Below are positions 37,801 to 49,500 of a stretch of DNA of 64,000 bases, piece after piece. The stretch lies in the NCBI RefSeq assembly GCF_963676685.1, contig NC_092348.1:15474867-15538866 (forward strand), read 5' to 3'. The stretch comes from Mytilus edulis. Lineage: Eukaryota; Mollusca; Bivalvia; Mytilida; Mytilidae. The first letter of the stretch is position 1. Every line of letters starts with the position of its first letter. The notes below the pieces were generated by a model that did no database searches, was not told where the DNA came from, and saw nothing but the letters and a program-made list of their open reading frames with translations. Made by a program: the position numbers and the translations under genes.

Positions 37801-38801
37801 ACCATGATAGTGAGGTCAAAGTAGGTTGAAGTTTATTGGGATTACTGAACATTGACCAATGAACCATGAAAATGAGGTGAAGGTCAAATGATACCTACAA
37901 GGCAGACATATACACCTTGCAATCATCCCATACACCAAATATAGTTGACCTATTGCATATAGTTTTATAAAAACATTTATTACATTGTCTAGTTATTTCT
38001 TAAATTGATTGACTCTGCTGTCTGTTTTTCTTCCAATCAGAATCTTTATAGAGCATTTTGTAGATGTCATTCTTTACATCATTTCATGTTAATTTCACAC
38101 TGGCCAAGTACTTTTAGTGAAAATGAAAATGTGATTTTCTACCATCATGCCTGTCATCTAATCAACACTCAAATTAAAATGATGAGGTTTGTAGACGGCA
38201 TCAAAAATGTAAAATTTAAAAAACATTTCACCCTGTTATTTCAGAGAAGATTGTTGGCAAAAAAGATGGCTATTGTTGCTAATGTTTGCATGAATCAAAT
38301 GAAGATTTATTTGAATAGGATCTTTCCGACTCAATTCCTATTAATTTTGGTCAAATATACCTGTGTAGTTTCTGAGAAAAGAATGGAGCATGTGATTTCC
38401 GATAGAGTTTAACAACCAATATCAAAGCATTTAAGACCAATTTGACATTAAAAGGCAATAATTTGGAACAGGTCTCCAAATCATCAATCCTGTAAAGTTT
38501 CAAAAATATTTTGCCATTACGTTTCAGAGATAAAGATTTTTGAAAATTTGACAATATAAATTAGGAAAATCTACAATGACAGCTGTTTTTACCACCAAGT
38601 TTGGTTATGATTAGCACAGTGGTTTCAGAAGAGAAGATGAAAATGTGAAAAATTTACAAACAGATATTGGATGACAATTGGCAGTTATTCACATAGTCTT
38701 TCAGGTAAATGGTTACAAGTTTGTGATGAAAACCTTAAACCTTTTGGTGTCAGAAGCATTACAGGTTAGGAATGTATATTTTAATTTAAGGAAATAAAAG
38801 A
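34838..38801. other. Intergenic, no gene seen
   Basis: AT-rich with the SINE tail at 36784, a short run of CAGGGGTTTA units (37419-37472) and family D-like sequence at 37550-38000 (ATGAGGT(C/G)AAGGTC, CATACACCAAATATAGTTGACC). A 135-codon frame from 38005 shows no recognisable protein. Confidence 0.5.
36784..36905 (+). repeat. SINE tail fragment
   Basis: CCGGTGGTTCTCTCCGAGTA followed by CTTCGGCTTCCTCCACC matches the tail of the SINE at 55158 (GGTGGTTTTCTCCGGGCACT CCGGCTT). The tRNA-like head is not seen next to it. Confidence 0.6.
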
Positions 38802-39522
38802 ACTAGAGGCTCTAAAGAGCCTGTGTCGCTCACTTTGGTCTATGTGAATATTAAATAAAGGAAGCAGATGGATTCATGACAAAATTCTGTTTTAGTGATG
38901 GTGATGTGTTTGTACGTCTTACTTTACTGAACATTCTTGCTGCTTACAGTTATCTCTATCTATAATGAACTTGGCCCAGTAGTTTCAGTGGAAAATGTTA
39001 GTAAAAATTTACAAATTTTATAAAAATTGTTAAAAATTGACTATAAAGGACAATAACTTCTTAGGGGGTCAATTGACCATTTCAGTCATGTTCGACTTAT
39101 TTGTAAATCTTACTTTGCTGTACATTATTGTTGTTTAAAGTTTATCTCTATCTATAATAGTATTCAAGATAATAACCCAAAACAGTAAAATTTCCTTAAA
39201 ATTACCAATTTAGGGGCAGCAACCCAACAACTGGTTGTCAGATTCATCTGAAAATTTCAGGGCAGATAGATTTTGACCTGATAAACAATTTTACCCATAA
39301 CAGATTTGCTCTAAATGCTTTGGTTTTTGAGTTATAAGCCAAAAACTGCATTTTACCCCTATGTTCTATTTTTAGCCATGGCGGCCATCTTCGTTGGATG
39401 GCCGGGTCACCGGACACATTTTTTAAACTAGATACCCTAATGATGATTGTGGCCAAGTTTGGATTAATTTGGCCCAGTAGTTTCAGAGGAGAAGATTTTT
39501 GTAAAAGATTGCTAAGATTTAC
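38802..39522 (+). repeat. Repeat family A, copy 2 (3' truncated)
   Basis: Begins CTAGAGGCTCTAAAGAGCCT GTGTCGCTCAC and contains one core unit. It stops at GATTGCTAAGATTTACGA, where the next copy begins. Confidence 0.8.
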
Positions 39523-39524
39523 GA

Positions 39525-40668
39525 ACTAGAGGCTCTCAAGAGCCTGTGTCGCTCACCTGTTACTGTATTTACTGATGTCGACCATCTTGGTTGGAAGGCG
39601 GGGTCATTAGACATTTTTTTTTTAAATAGATACCCTAGTAATGATTGTGGCCAAGTTTGGTTGAATTTGGCCCATAGTTTTAGAAAAGAAGATTTTTGTA
39701 TAAGTTAAAAAAATGATAAAAGTTGTTCAATATTGACTATAAAGGGCAATAACTCCTTAAGGGGTCCTCTAAAAATTTTGATCATGTTGACTTATTTGTA
39801 GATCTTACTTTGCTGAACATTATTGCTGTTTACAGTTTACTTTTATCTATAATAGTATTCAAGATAACAAAAAACTGCAAAATTTCCTTAAAATTACCAA
39901 TTTTAGGGCAGCAACCCAACAAAGGGTTGTTAGATTCTTCTGAAAATTTGTGAGGGGATAGATCTTATTCTGGTGGACATTTAAATCTAAAAAGATTTGC
40001 CCTAAATGTCTTAGTTTCAAAGATATAAAGCAAAAACGACATTTTACCACTATGTTCTAATTTTAGCCATGTCAGCTATTTTGTTTTGTAGGCGGGGTCA
40101 TCAGACACATTTTTTAACTATATACCACAATGATAATTGTGGCAAAGTTTGGTTCAATTTGGCCCAGTAGTTTCAGAGAAGAAGATTTTTGTACAAGTTA
40201 CAAAAAATGACGAAAAGTTGTTAAAAATTGACTATAAAGGGCAATAACTCCTTAAGGGGTTGACTGACAATATTGGTCACGTTGACCTATTTGTAGGTCT
40301 TACTTTGCTGAACATTATTGCTGTTTACAGTTTATCTCTATCTATTTCAGGGCAGATAGATCTTGACCTGATCAACAAGTTTACCCCATGTCAGATTTGC
40401 TCTAAATCCTTTGGTTTCAAAGACATAAGCCAAAATATACATTTTGACCCTGTGTTCTATTTTTAGCCATGGTGGCCATCTTGGTTGGATGGCCAGGTCA
40501 TCAGACATATTTTTAAACTAGATACCCCAAGGATGATTGTGACCAAGTTTGGTTAAGTTTGGCCCAGTAGTTTCAGAGGAGAAGATTTTTGTAAAAGTTT
40601 ACAGACGACGAACGACGGACGCCAAGTGATGAGAAAAGCTCACTTGACCTTTCAGGTCAGGTGAGCTA
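39525..40668 (+). mobile_element. Repeat family A, copy 3 (both ends present)
   Basis: From CTAGAGGCTCTCAAGAGCCT GTGTCGCTCACC through two core units to GACGACGAACGACGGACGCC, a CTTGACCTTTCAGGTCAG hairpin and AGGTGAGC. Confidence 0.85.
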
Positions 40669-41208
40669 AAAATGGTTAAAAATTAACTCCTAAAGGGGTC
40701 AACTGACCATTTCGGTCATGTTGACTTATTTGTAAATCTACTTTTGCTGAACATTATTTCTGTTAACAGTTTATCTCTATCTATTATAATATTCAAGATA
40801 ATAACCAAAAACAGCAAAAATTCCCTAAAATCACCGATTCAGGGGCAGCAACCCAACAACTGGTTGTCCGATTCATCTGAAAATTTCAGGGCAGATAGAT
40901 CTTGACCTGATTAACAATTTTACCCCCAGTCAGATTTGCTCAAAATACTTTGGTTTTTGTGTTATAAGCCAAAAACTGCATTTTACCCTTATGTTCTTTT
41001 TTTAGCCATGGCAGCCATCTTGGTTGGTCTGCCGTGTCACCGGACACATTTTTTAAACTAGATACCCCAATGATGATTGTGGCCAAGTTTAGTTTAATTT
41101 GGCCCAGTAGTTTCAGAGGAGAAGATTTTTTGTAAAAGTTAACGACGACGGACGACAGACGCCAAGTGATGAGAAAAGCTCACTTGGCCCTTTGGGCCAG
41201 GTGAGCTA
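40669..41208 (+). repeat. Repeat family A, copy 4 (5' truncated)
   Basis: Follows copy 3 directly: one core unit, ACGACGACGGACGACAGACG, hairpin CTTGGCCCTTTGGGCCAG and AGGTGAGC. Confidence 0.82.
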
Positions 41209-41396
41209 AAAATGTGTCAGAGGATGCTAATGTCCTAGCTAAAGCTTTGGAACTTTCCAAGTTAAAAGGGGCATAACTCCAGAATGGTGAATGACACACA
41301 ACCCAAATTTGAACTCACTCTGCTAGTTTTGGTTCTTAGCATTGCGTTTGATACAATTTAGATTCTGTTTGTGTGTGTGGAGTGTGGACAAAAAAA

Positions 41397-42180
41397 ACAA
41401 GAGGCTCTCAAGAGCCTGAATCGCTCACCTTAATTCTTTTGGTTAAATCTCTCATCAATGATTATTTTGGCTTTTCAATTTATTTAAATGTTTTTTGGAT
41501 CGTCCTATTTTCTTCAAAAGCCAAAAAAAATAATCATTTTCTCCTATGTTCTATTTTAGCCATAGGAGCTATGTTTCTTGACATACAAGGAAATAAAATA
41601 TAAAATTTATACTAGATACTCTGAAACTCATTTAGCCTAAGTTTGGCTGAAATTGATACAGCAGTTTCAAAGGAGAAGATTTTTTAAAGTAAGTCAACAT
41701 GATGAACAAATTGTGAAAAAAGTCTTTAAAGGGCATTAACTCCTTAAGGGGTCAATTGACAATTTTGGTCAAATTGACTTAATTGAAGATCTTACTTTGC
41801 TGAACATTATTGCTGTTTACAGTTTATTTCTATCTATAATTATATTCAAGATTATGAATAAACAAAAACAGCAAAATTTCCTTAAAATGATCAATTCAGG
41901 GGCAGCAACCCAACAACAGGTTGTCTGATTCATCTGAAATTTCAGGGCAGATAGATCTTGACCTGATAAACAATATTACCCCATGTCAGATTTGCTCTAA
42001 ATGCTTTGGTTTTTGAGTTATAAGCCAAAAACTGCATTTGACCCCTATGTTCTATTTTTAGCAATGGCGACCATGTTTGTTGATAGATCAAAAACTTCGG
42101 ATACAATTTATAAATTAGATACCCTAAGGAACATTCAGTTAAAGTTTGAAAGTATTTGGCCCAGTAGTTTCAGGTGAGCT
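41397..42180 (+). repeat. Repeat family A, copy 5 (lacks microsatellite and hairpin)
   Basis: Begins AAGAGGCTCTCAAGAGCCTG AATCGCTCACCT and has one core unit; it passes straight from GGCCCAGTAGTTTC to AGGTGAGCT. Confidence 0.8.
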
Positions 42181-43457
42181 AAAAAAAAATCAAGTTAAAA
42201 AGGGGAGTTCCTGCCAAAATTCAAACTAGGTTTGCAAGTTTTGGTTTGTATCATTGTATATGAGTTTCATAAAACTAATGAGGCAAACTTAAGTTAAGTT
42301 GCTCATAGGGATATTCGAGATATAGCTGAAGCTCAAATTTTCTGATATTTATTGTGAAAAAAACTTACATCTGTAATATAAAGATAAAATGAATATATTT
42401 TACACAAAAAAATCATATAAATTAACAAATATTGCACAACATACATGTACATGTATATAACTTTTTTATACAATATTAAGAAAAATAATTGACAACAATT
42501 GTATTTTCTTCTATACCTCAACTTCAAATTTTAAAACAGCATTTAGTACTACAATTCTTTGACAACAACCAATATCCATTTGTTGTGGACAAGCAAACAA
42601 TAAAATATATATATTTTTATTTTATTTGTTCAACCAGGTTTCACTAAGAAAATCAAGTATTTACAGCTTTTCTATTGAATCAACAATTAGACTAAGATGT
42701 TCATCAGTAATATGTTATGTAACAGGTGACTGGTCTGTGGTGAGAAAACTGAAAAAATAATATTATGTGTTGATAAAAAATAGTTCATGGTCTTGGATAA
42801 AAAATCAATCAACTAAGTTTTAAAGTTTATAATTGTTTTTTTATAAAGTGCAATAAAACATGAAAAAATATGGTTGCTAACAAGTGCTTTAAAGGTGATA
42901 AGAATACCTTTATGGAAAACAATACATTTTACTTTTATAAAAAAAAAACAGGTGCTTGAAAGAGTAATGACAATATTCAAATGTGTAGAAAAAATTGCAT
43001 AACACTGACAAAAACACACAAAACACATGCAAATACATCTTTAGCAGTGAAATCAAAATATTATTTCCCTCTGGTATCTTTTGACCCTCTTTTAAGAATT
43101 TATGAACTGCCCATATTTCAATTTATAGATTTAAACAGACAATTTATTTTAAATACACTTACTTATCAATATATAGATCTCTATTCTTATTATATTATGC
43201 ATATTTTTTTTTTAAATATCTTTAATAATTAATAACTACAAAAGTACATTTTGTAATTAGAGAATCAGATTTATATGCTGTCTATGCATAAAAATAGCAA
43301 ATTAATAACATTTTAGATCTAATCAATTTAACTTTTTTGTAATCAGACTGTATTGTTACCTATTAAATGTACCGTAACACATTAAAGCACATGAAATTTT
43401 TTTAATACAATTACAAAAAGTAAAGATGTGATATGACTAGTTTCTTTGATATTATTT
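42181..43457. other. Downstream flank of cathepsin Z
   Basis: AT-rich, likely including the cathepsin Z 3' UTR just below 43458. No unambiguous polyadenylation site chosen. Confidence 0.4.
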
Positions 43458-43580
43458 CTAGTATCCAGATGGTATGATTGGATCGCCATAAGCACATCTA
43501 GATTCTATATCCAGGTTATACCAATTCCCATATCCATCTTTATATTTACTGGTTACAATACGGAAAAAGCCATGTTCTCC
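43458..43580 (-). CDS. CTSZ: Cathepsin Z coding exon 7 and stop
   Basis: 123 bp, acceptor TATTTTGTAG. Encodes [35 protein letters not shown] and a short tail IPSGY before TAG at 43460-43458. The human protein ends GDPIV, so the mussel tail is five residues longer. Confidence 0.93.
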   Translation of the reverse strand, partial: GEHGFFRIVTSKYKDGYGNWYNLDIESRCAYGDPIIPSGY

Positions 43581-46500
43581 CTACAAAATAACAGAATAAA
43601 TTAAAATACCTTATTCTATGCAAAAAATATACACATTAAAACATTTGAATTTAGACCTGATTTATAGATAATGAGATGTCCAATGGAAAAAATATATATC
43701 AAATTAATAATGTCATATAGCTTGAATGTGATATGTGATGCTATAATTTTTTGGAATAAGATGCTGTTTAAGAATGTCCTGTTTGACATGATGCTATATG
43801 CAATTCCTTGTGAGAACACTTACTAATCTGGAACTCAGCATTTACCAGAAAAAACAAGAATGTGTCCCAAGTACATGGATGCCCCACTCACACTATCATT
43901 TTCTTAGTTCAGTTGACCTTGAAATTGGGGTAAAAACTCTAATTTGGCATTAAAATTAGAAAGATCATATCATAGGAAACATGAGTACTAAGTTTCAAGT
44001 TAATAAGATTTCAACTTCATCTTGACCAAAAACTTAAACCTGAAGCGGGACGAACAGACGGACGAACGAACGAACAAAACCACAGACCAGAAAAAATAAT
44101 GCCCCTCTACTATCAAAGGTGGGGCATAAAAAATGTATAATATGGATTACCATCATTATTCACAATTTGTCTACCTTTGTTTAAATTTTTTCAGTGAAAG
44201 TAAGAATAAGCTAAAATGTCATAACATATGTTGACTGTGACACCATTACTGGGCTTTCATTAGCACTTTGTGAGGGACAATTATAAAATGAATATAGGTT
44301 TTCTTATATTTTGATTAAAAAAAAAACCACAAGAATGTGTCCATAGTACACATATGGCCCACTTGGACTATCATTTTCTTTATTCATTGAACCATGAAAT
44401 TTTAGGTCAAAACTCTAAAAATCATATCATAGGGAACATGTGTACTAAGTTCAAGTTTATTGGATTTTAGCCTCATCAAATACTACCTTGACCAAAAACG
44501 TTAACCTGAATTGGGATACTTATACAGACAGACTGACAATGAATGGACGCACAGACAGACAAACCATAATGCCCCTTAAATAGGGCATAAAAACAGGAAG
44601 AACTATCCAGTGAGATAAAATATGCTCCACATTGGATACCTTGATAACCTTGTACAATAATATACAAATTAGTAAAAAAACAAAAAAATTGAAATTGACA
44701 TAATGGATGAATTTAAAGAAAAAATACATCACTAATTACTACCTTTACTCTGTGTCATTTTTACTTACCCACGGTACTCCCCATGAATTTCTCACTATCC
44801 AGTATTCTATTCCTGATTTTTCATCAACTCCCCATCCTACTACTGATACGATATGATTTACCTGTAAAAAAAAAACATTTAACAATATTGAAAAAATAAT
44901 GCAGAAAACAGAGATGAAAACCGTCATTTTTCAAACAACCTAAATGTCAAAGTTTGTGGTGGTTCTTACATTGAATAAAGAGATGAAAAAAAATATTTAC
45001 AATGTCTTACATTAGTTGGTTCATTAATTTTGTATAAATTTCAAATTCAATTATGACTCTGTATTACATGTTCACAGATGATAATCGTTCTACTGAACAA
45101 GTTATATTTGTTTGTGTACTTTTATCATTCTTCATGGCCCTTGTCATGAGCCTGTAAGTCAGTGGTTAGTGTTAGTTGCTGTCTTCCACATGATCTTTCA
45201 TTGATTGAGTAAGCATAATTCAATTTTTCTCGTTTTAATTGTGCCAACTTTTGTCATGGCAGGACCTTTTACAGCTAACAATAGCATATTACTTTTAGCT
45301 CACTAATGAAGGCTTAAAATTGACCCCTTATTTGTTGACGTCCTTGTCTTTTGTTTTCTGGTGGGTAATTATGTCGTTTGCAATTATACCACTAGAGAAA
45401 ACAACTAAAAACCATAAAAAAATATTTAGTAAGCAAACAATAAATTATCATATCTGCTCCTTGACATATTAAAGTTTTGCCATTGGTTATAGAAAGGCAA
45501 ACAATAAAGTTTGAATGTATAAATAAACTGCAAATGAATTCAATATGTATTTGTAAGTTGATAATTAAAGAAGGTTTGATAATCAAAAGCAAGAATAAAT
45601 TTACCATTGCAAAGAAATGTTCCTCTTCATATATTCCTCCTGTATATGCCTCTAATTTGTCTGTTGCCATGACACCACAACTAAAATATAGCATTAAACA
45701 TATTTCTGTACATATTAAATGGTGTATTGCTTATTTTAATGTAACAACGTTTGTAACGTTCATTTTGATTGGATAACGTCAATTTCTTACATGGAATCAA
45801 TTGACAATTGATGCTATGGGACGTAGGCGCAAGCGCAGACGGCATATGACAGATTTTAAATACATGTTTTAACGTTGTTTTTTGTCAGTTTCATTAGAAT
45901 GGAGATAACAATATTGTATTTTAAGCTCCGACGGCATCAATTTGGGATTTGATGGTCGCAAATACCTGTTTACTCTCTCCGCTAACGCGTCGCCAGTAAA
46001 CTTAATTTGCGACCATCAAATCCCCAATTGATGCCGTCAGAGCTTAAAATACAATACAGTTATCTCCTAATTGTATGAAATGAAAATTACTTGGCGTAAG
46101 GATGTACTTACATTTTTTGTAGATGAGGTTATGTAAAAATTAAGAAATTAAAATTGATACTATATAAGCTGGTAGAGCATCAATTAAGGATAAAGATAAG
46201 CTAAAAATATTGATAGGTCATGGACCTCTTTTTCGAGAAATTTGAGATTTAAAATGTGGCGGGAAAAGGCTGACTCAGACAGACCATAGAACTCTATCTA
46301 CGCGACCTTAAATGTCTCTATTTGTAGGAATTATTTTAAGTTTTTAAGGAGTCCGAACATTTGACACAAATTCCAAAACCTCACCTAAGTACATCCTTAA
46401 TATAATTGGAACTAAAAAATTAATTAGAAATGTTTTGTGAGAAACTGATGTGATAAAAACTATACAATTATTTAAGCACCTGCTTAACCCTGAAAATGAG

Positions 46501-49500
46501 GTTAAAGACAATGGAAAAATGACAGATGATTATACAAATAGTCAACACTTCTACCGGCAGCATATCAAAATCTCTACATTTCAGGTGAAACAAAAAATAT
46601 AACATCTTCATAATGAGAATCATAAATGGCCATGTCCTATTTATAATTACATAATGTTGCTGTTTGACCCCTCTATGTGGTACCTCAGTTGAAACATTTT
46701 GCCTTCATGAATCTGTATCAGACGTCACTAAATTTGTATTCTATTTAAAAATTACATACTTAGGAATATTTAACATGATTTTCTTAATGATTTCTTTTTA
46801 AATCAATTTGTGAAGTTTTTATTTTGATAAAGTAAGCTTTTATTCAACATAATTCGAAATACAATGTATCCCATGCAAAATAACTGTATGAAAAAATCTC
46901 CATGGAGACTTTACTTAAATGAACTGAATTATCTCCCCTGTATCATGTACTGAAATGTTTCAGAAAGGCATACTTAACAACAATATTTTCGTAGATGAGT
47001 TGCATCTCTTTTTTGATTGATTTCTCTAAACTATGAATGTATCTACCATCATTTTAATTATCAGCTCTTACCTGATTGGTCCATTTTTGTAGATCTCAGC
47101 CATCATGTGATCTCTGCCTCTAATTGTACCAAAATCTCCAACTTTCCACAAAGTATAATTTTTTAACTGTTCACATTGTCCAAAGGTTGTACATGTTCCA
47201 CACTGATTAAAGGTATCACAATCTTTAAAACAATAAAAAATATCATCACAATTTGTCTGACTCAAGTGATTTTGCATATGTAAAGGACACTTGTCTATCT
47301 TAAAATGATTTTTAAGTAAAAATATATTGTTGGATTTCTGTTTCATTGACATTTCCCAGTTTTGATTTCATTCTTTGAATTTACGCTGTTTAGGACATTG
47401 TTAGCCAATGACAATGTGTTGGTGTATGTAATTAAAATATTACCCAGAATGCAAATAGACACTGAAATGGTGAATTGTATAAAAAACTTTTGTATACATG
47501 AAAGTTAAATATATTTGGTGACAGTTTGAAACTTTGTTTAAATCATACATTTTTTTTATTTTTAATTGTTAGTTTTAATAAAAGTTTATTTTATATGCAT
47601 TATCCATGTCTCAAAAGTACATTAGTAATTAGAACAAGTTTTAAGTCCATACAGCACACTGATGTAAGCAGCCTCATAACTCTCTTTTGCAATCCTTACA
47701 TGCTTGTGCTCAGAAGTAAATGGGTATTTGATTTATTTTGATCTGACATTTAATGTATTTGTTTTCAAAATAAAGATGTATGCAAATTTGGACAATAATA
47801 TACAGCTAGTATAGAGACCTTGATCTTTAGCTTGGTAATTGTTGCAGGTTTCATCAGGAATACCATGTTTATGTGCATACTGCCATACACCAGTGTCATC
47901 GCCCCCTTCACAACTGCCAGCACCACCACAATCTATGACATTTTGTACTGAGAGGTATGTAGATGGCCACGCTCCTTTACGTTTAATATTTATCCTGTCT
48001 GCAAGGGCACTTGTAGATCCCATGGCCCAACATGATCCACAGTCTGTAAATAAAATGTTATCATTATATAGAACAAGTCAGCTGAAGGCCACACCCCTTT
48101 ACATTTAACATTTATCCTGTCTGCCAGGGCACTCGTAGATTCCATGGCCCAACATGACCCACAGTCTGTAATTAAAATGTTTTCATTACATGAAGTACGG
48201 TAACAAAATGAATAAGTCACAAGATCTCGGTACTAATGAAGTTGGTTAGGGAATACTGTCATGATTGTAATAAATCCAAAATGATTTATATAAATTGAAA
48301 TAAAATCTTCATAATTTTATATCTGTGAAAAAAGAGAGACAGTAAGAGATATATGGCAGAGAAAGCAAGAAAAAATTGCATTGAATGTATGTATGAACAA
48401 GAATAAATTTACTACTGTAGATCCTTTTCTTTTCTTTGGAAACCAATGTTCTTGCGTTTTGCAAGTAAAGGTGAACCATAAATTTCAATGTTAAACAAAG
48501 TACACATTTCCTTCAGACTTAAAAACCAGGGAATTAAATATCCAAGAGAAGACAGTTTTATATATAAACCCCTAATCCTTTGAATCTGCATTGGTCTGAA
48601 ACTGAGAGCTAGTGCAACTTCTCTAACCAGAGAATAATTTTCAATAGATTAAATATAATATAGGCCATTTCAGACAGAAATCAACCTTATTCAAATAAAT
48701 AATAATACTTCTGAAAATCTAAGATTTCTTTTGAAAGTCTGTAACTGTTTAAAAATTAAGCTGTTGTAACATTCAACTTGTATAAAGAAAATCTACAAAG
48801 CATACCAAAGCTCATCTTTTATTTCATATTTGAATTTCCAAAATCAATCAAAATCTTAATGTACATGTATTATGAACATTCGCAAAAGGTCGATTTCTTT
48901 CCAACGCAGCTCAAATTAAGATTCAAGGAAATGAGTTTAAGGAAAAGGCTTGATAACCTTACATTGTGGAATATGTTGATTTCTGGTTGTAGTGAGAAAG
49001 TTTGTCCCATTTACGTTTCTCCAATCCCAATTCTGCGGTAATGTCTTCAGATTTAGTGTTTCATGTGGTCTCTTGTATGTTCTGGAAAATATGAAAGAGG
49101 TTATCATCTAGACTGAATATAAATGAGAGATAAAAATTATTTAGGTTTATTATATGAATGCTATGTAAAAACATTGTGTCTGCTGTAAAGATTATATTTG
49201 TTATTATTATATGTATGACATGTACATGTATGTGTCCCCCTGGGGACCTAATTAAAAAAATTATCTTTGTCTCTACAACATGTACAAATATATGGCAATT
49301 ATAGCAAAACCAATGTGTTGTCTTTTATTTTATTATATAACAGATCTATAGTATATCAAAATGATTTCTAGACTATTTTATGATTTAAGTAGGCTTTCTT
49401 CCACCATAAGACAAAGCTTATTACCTGTAAGCCATGAAAGCATACTTTTATATGCAATAAAAAATACCCTTTGTCATTTTTCATTATTAATAAAATATTG

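Noticed and set aside
38005-38412. 135-codon open frame on the plus strand
   Set aside because: Lies next to family D-like repeat sequence, shows no protein family features, and has no intron signals or neighbouring exons.
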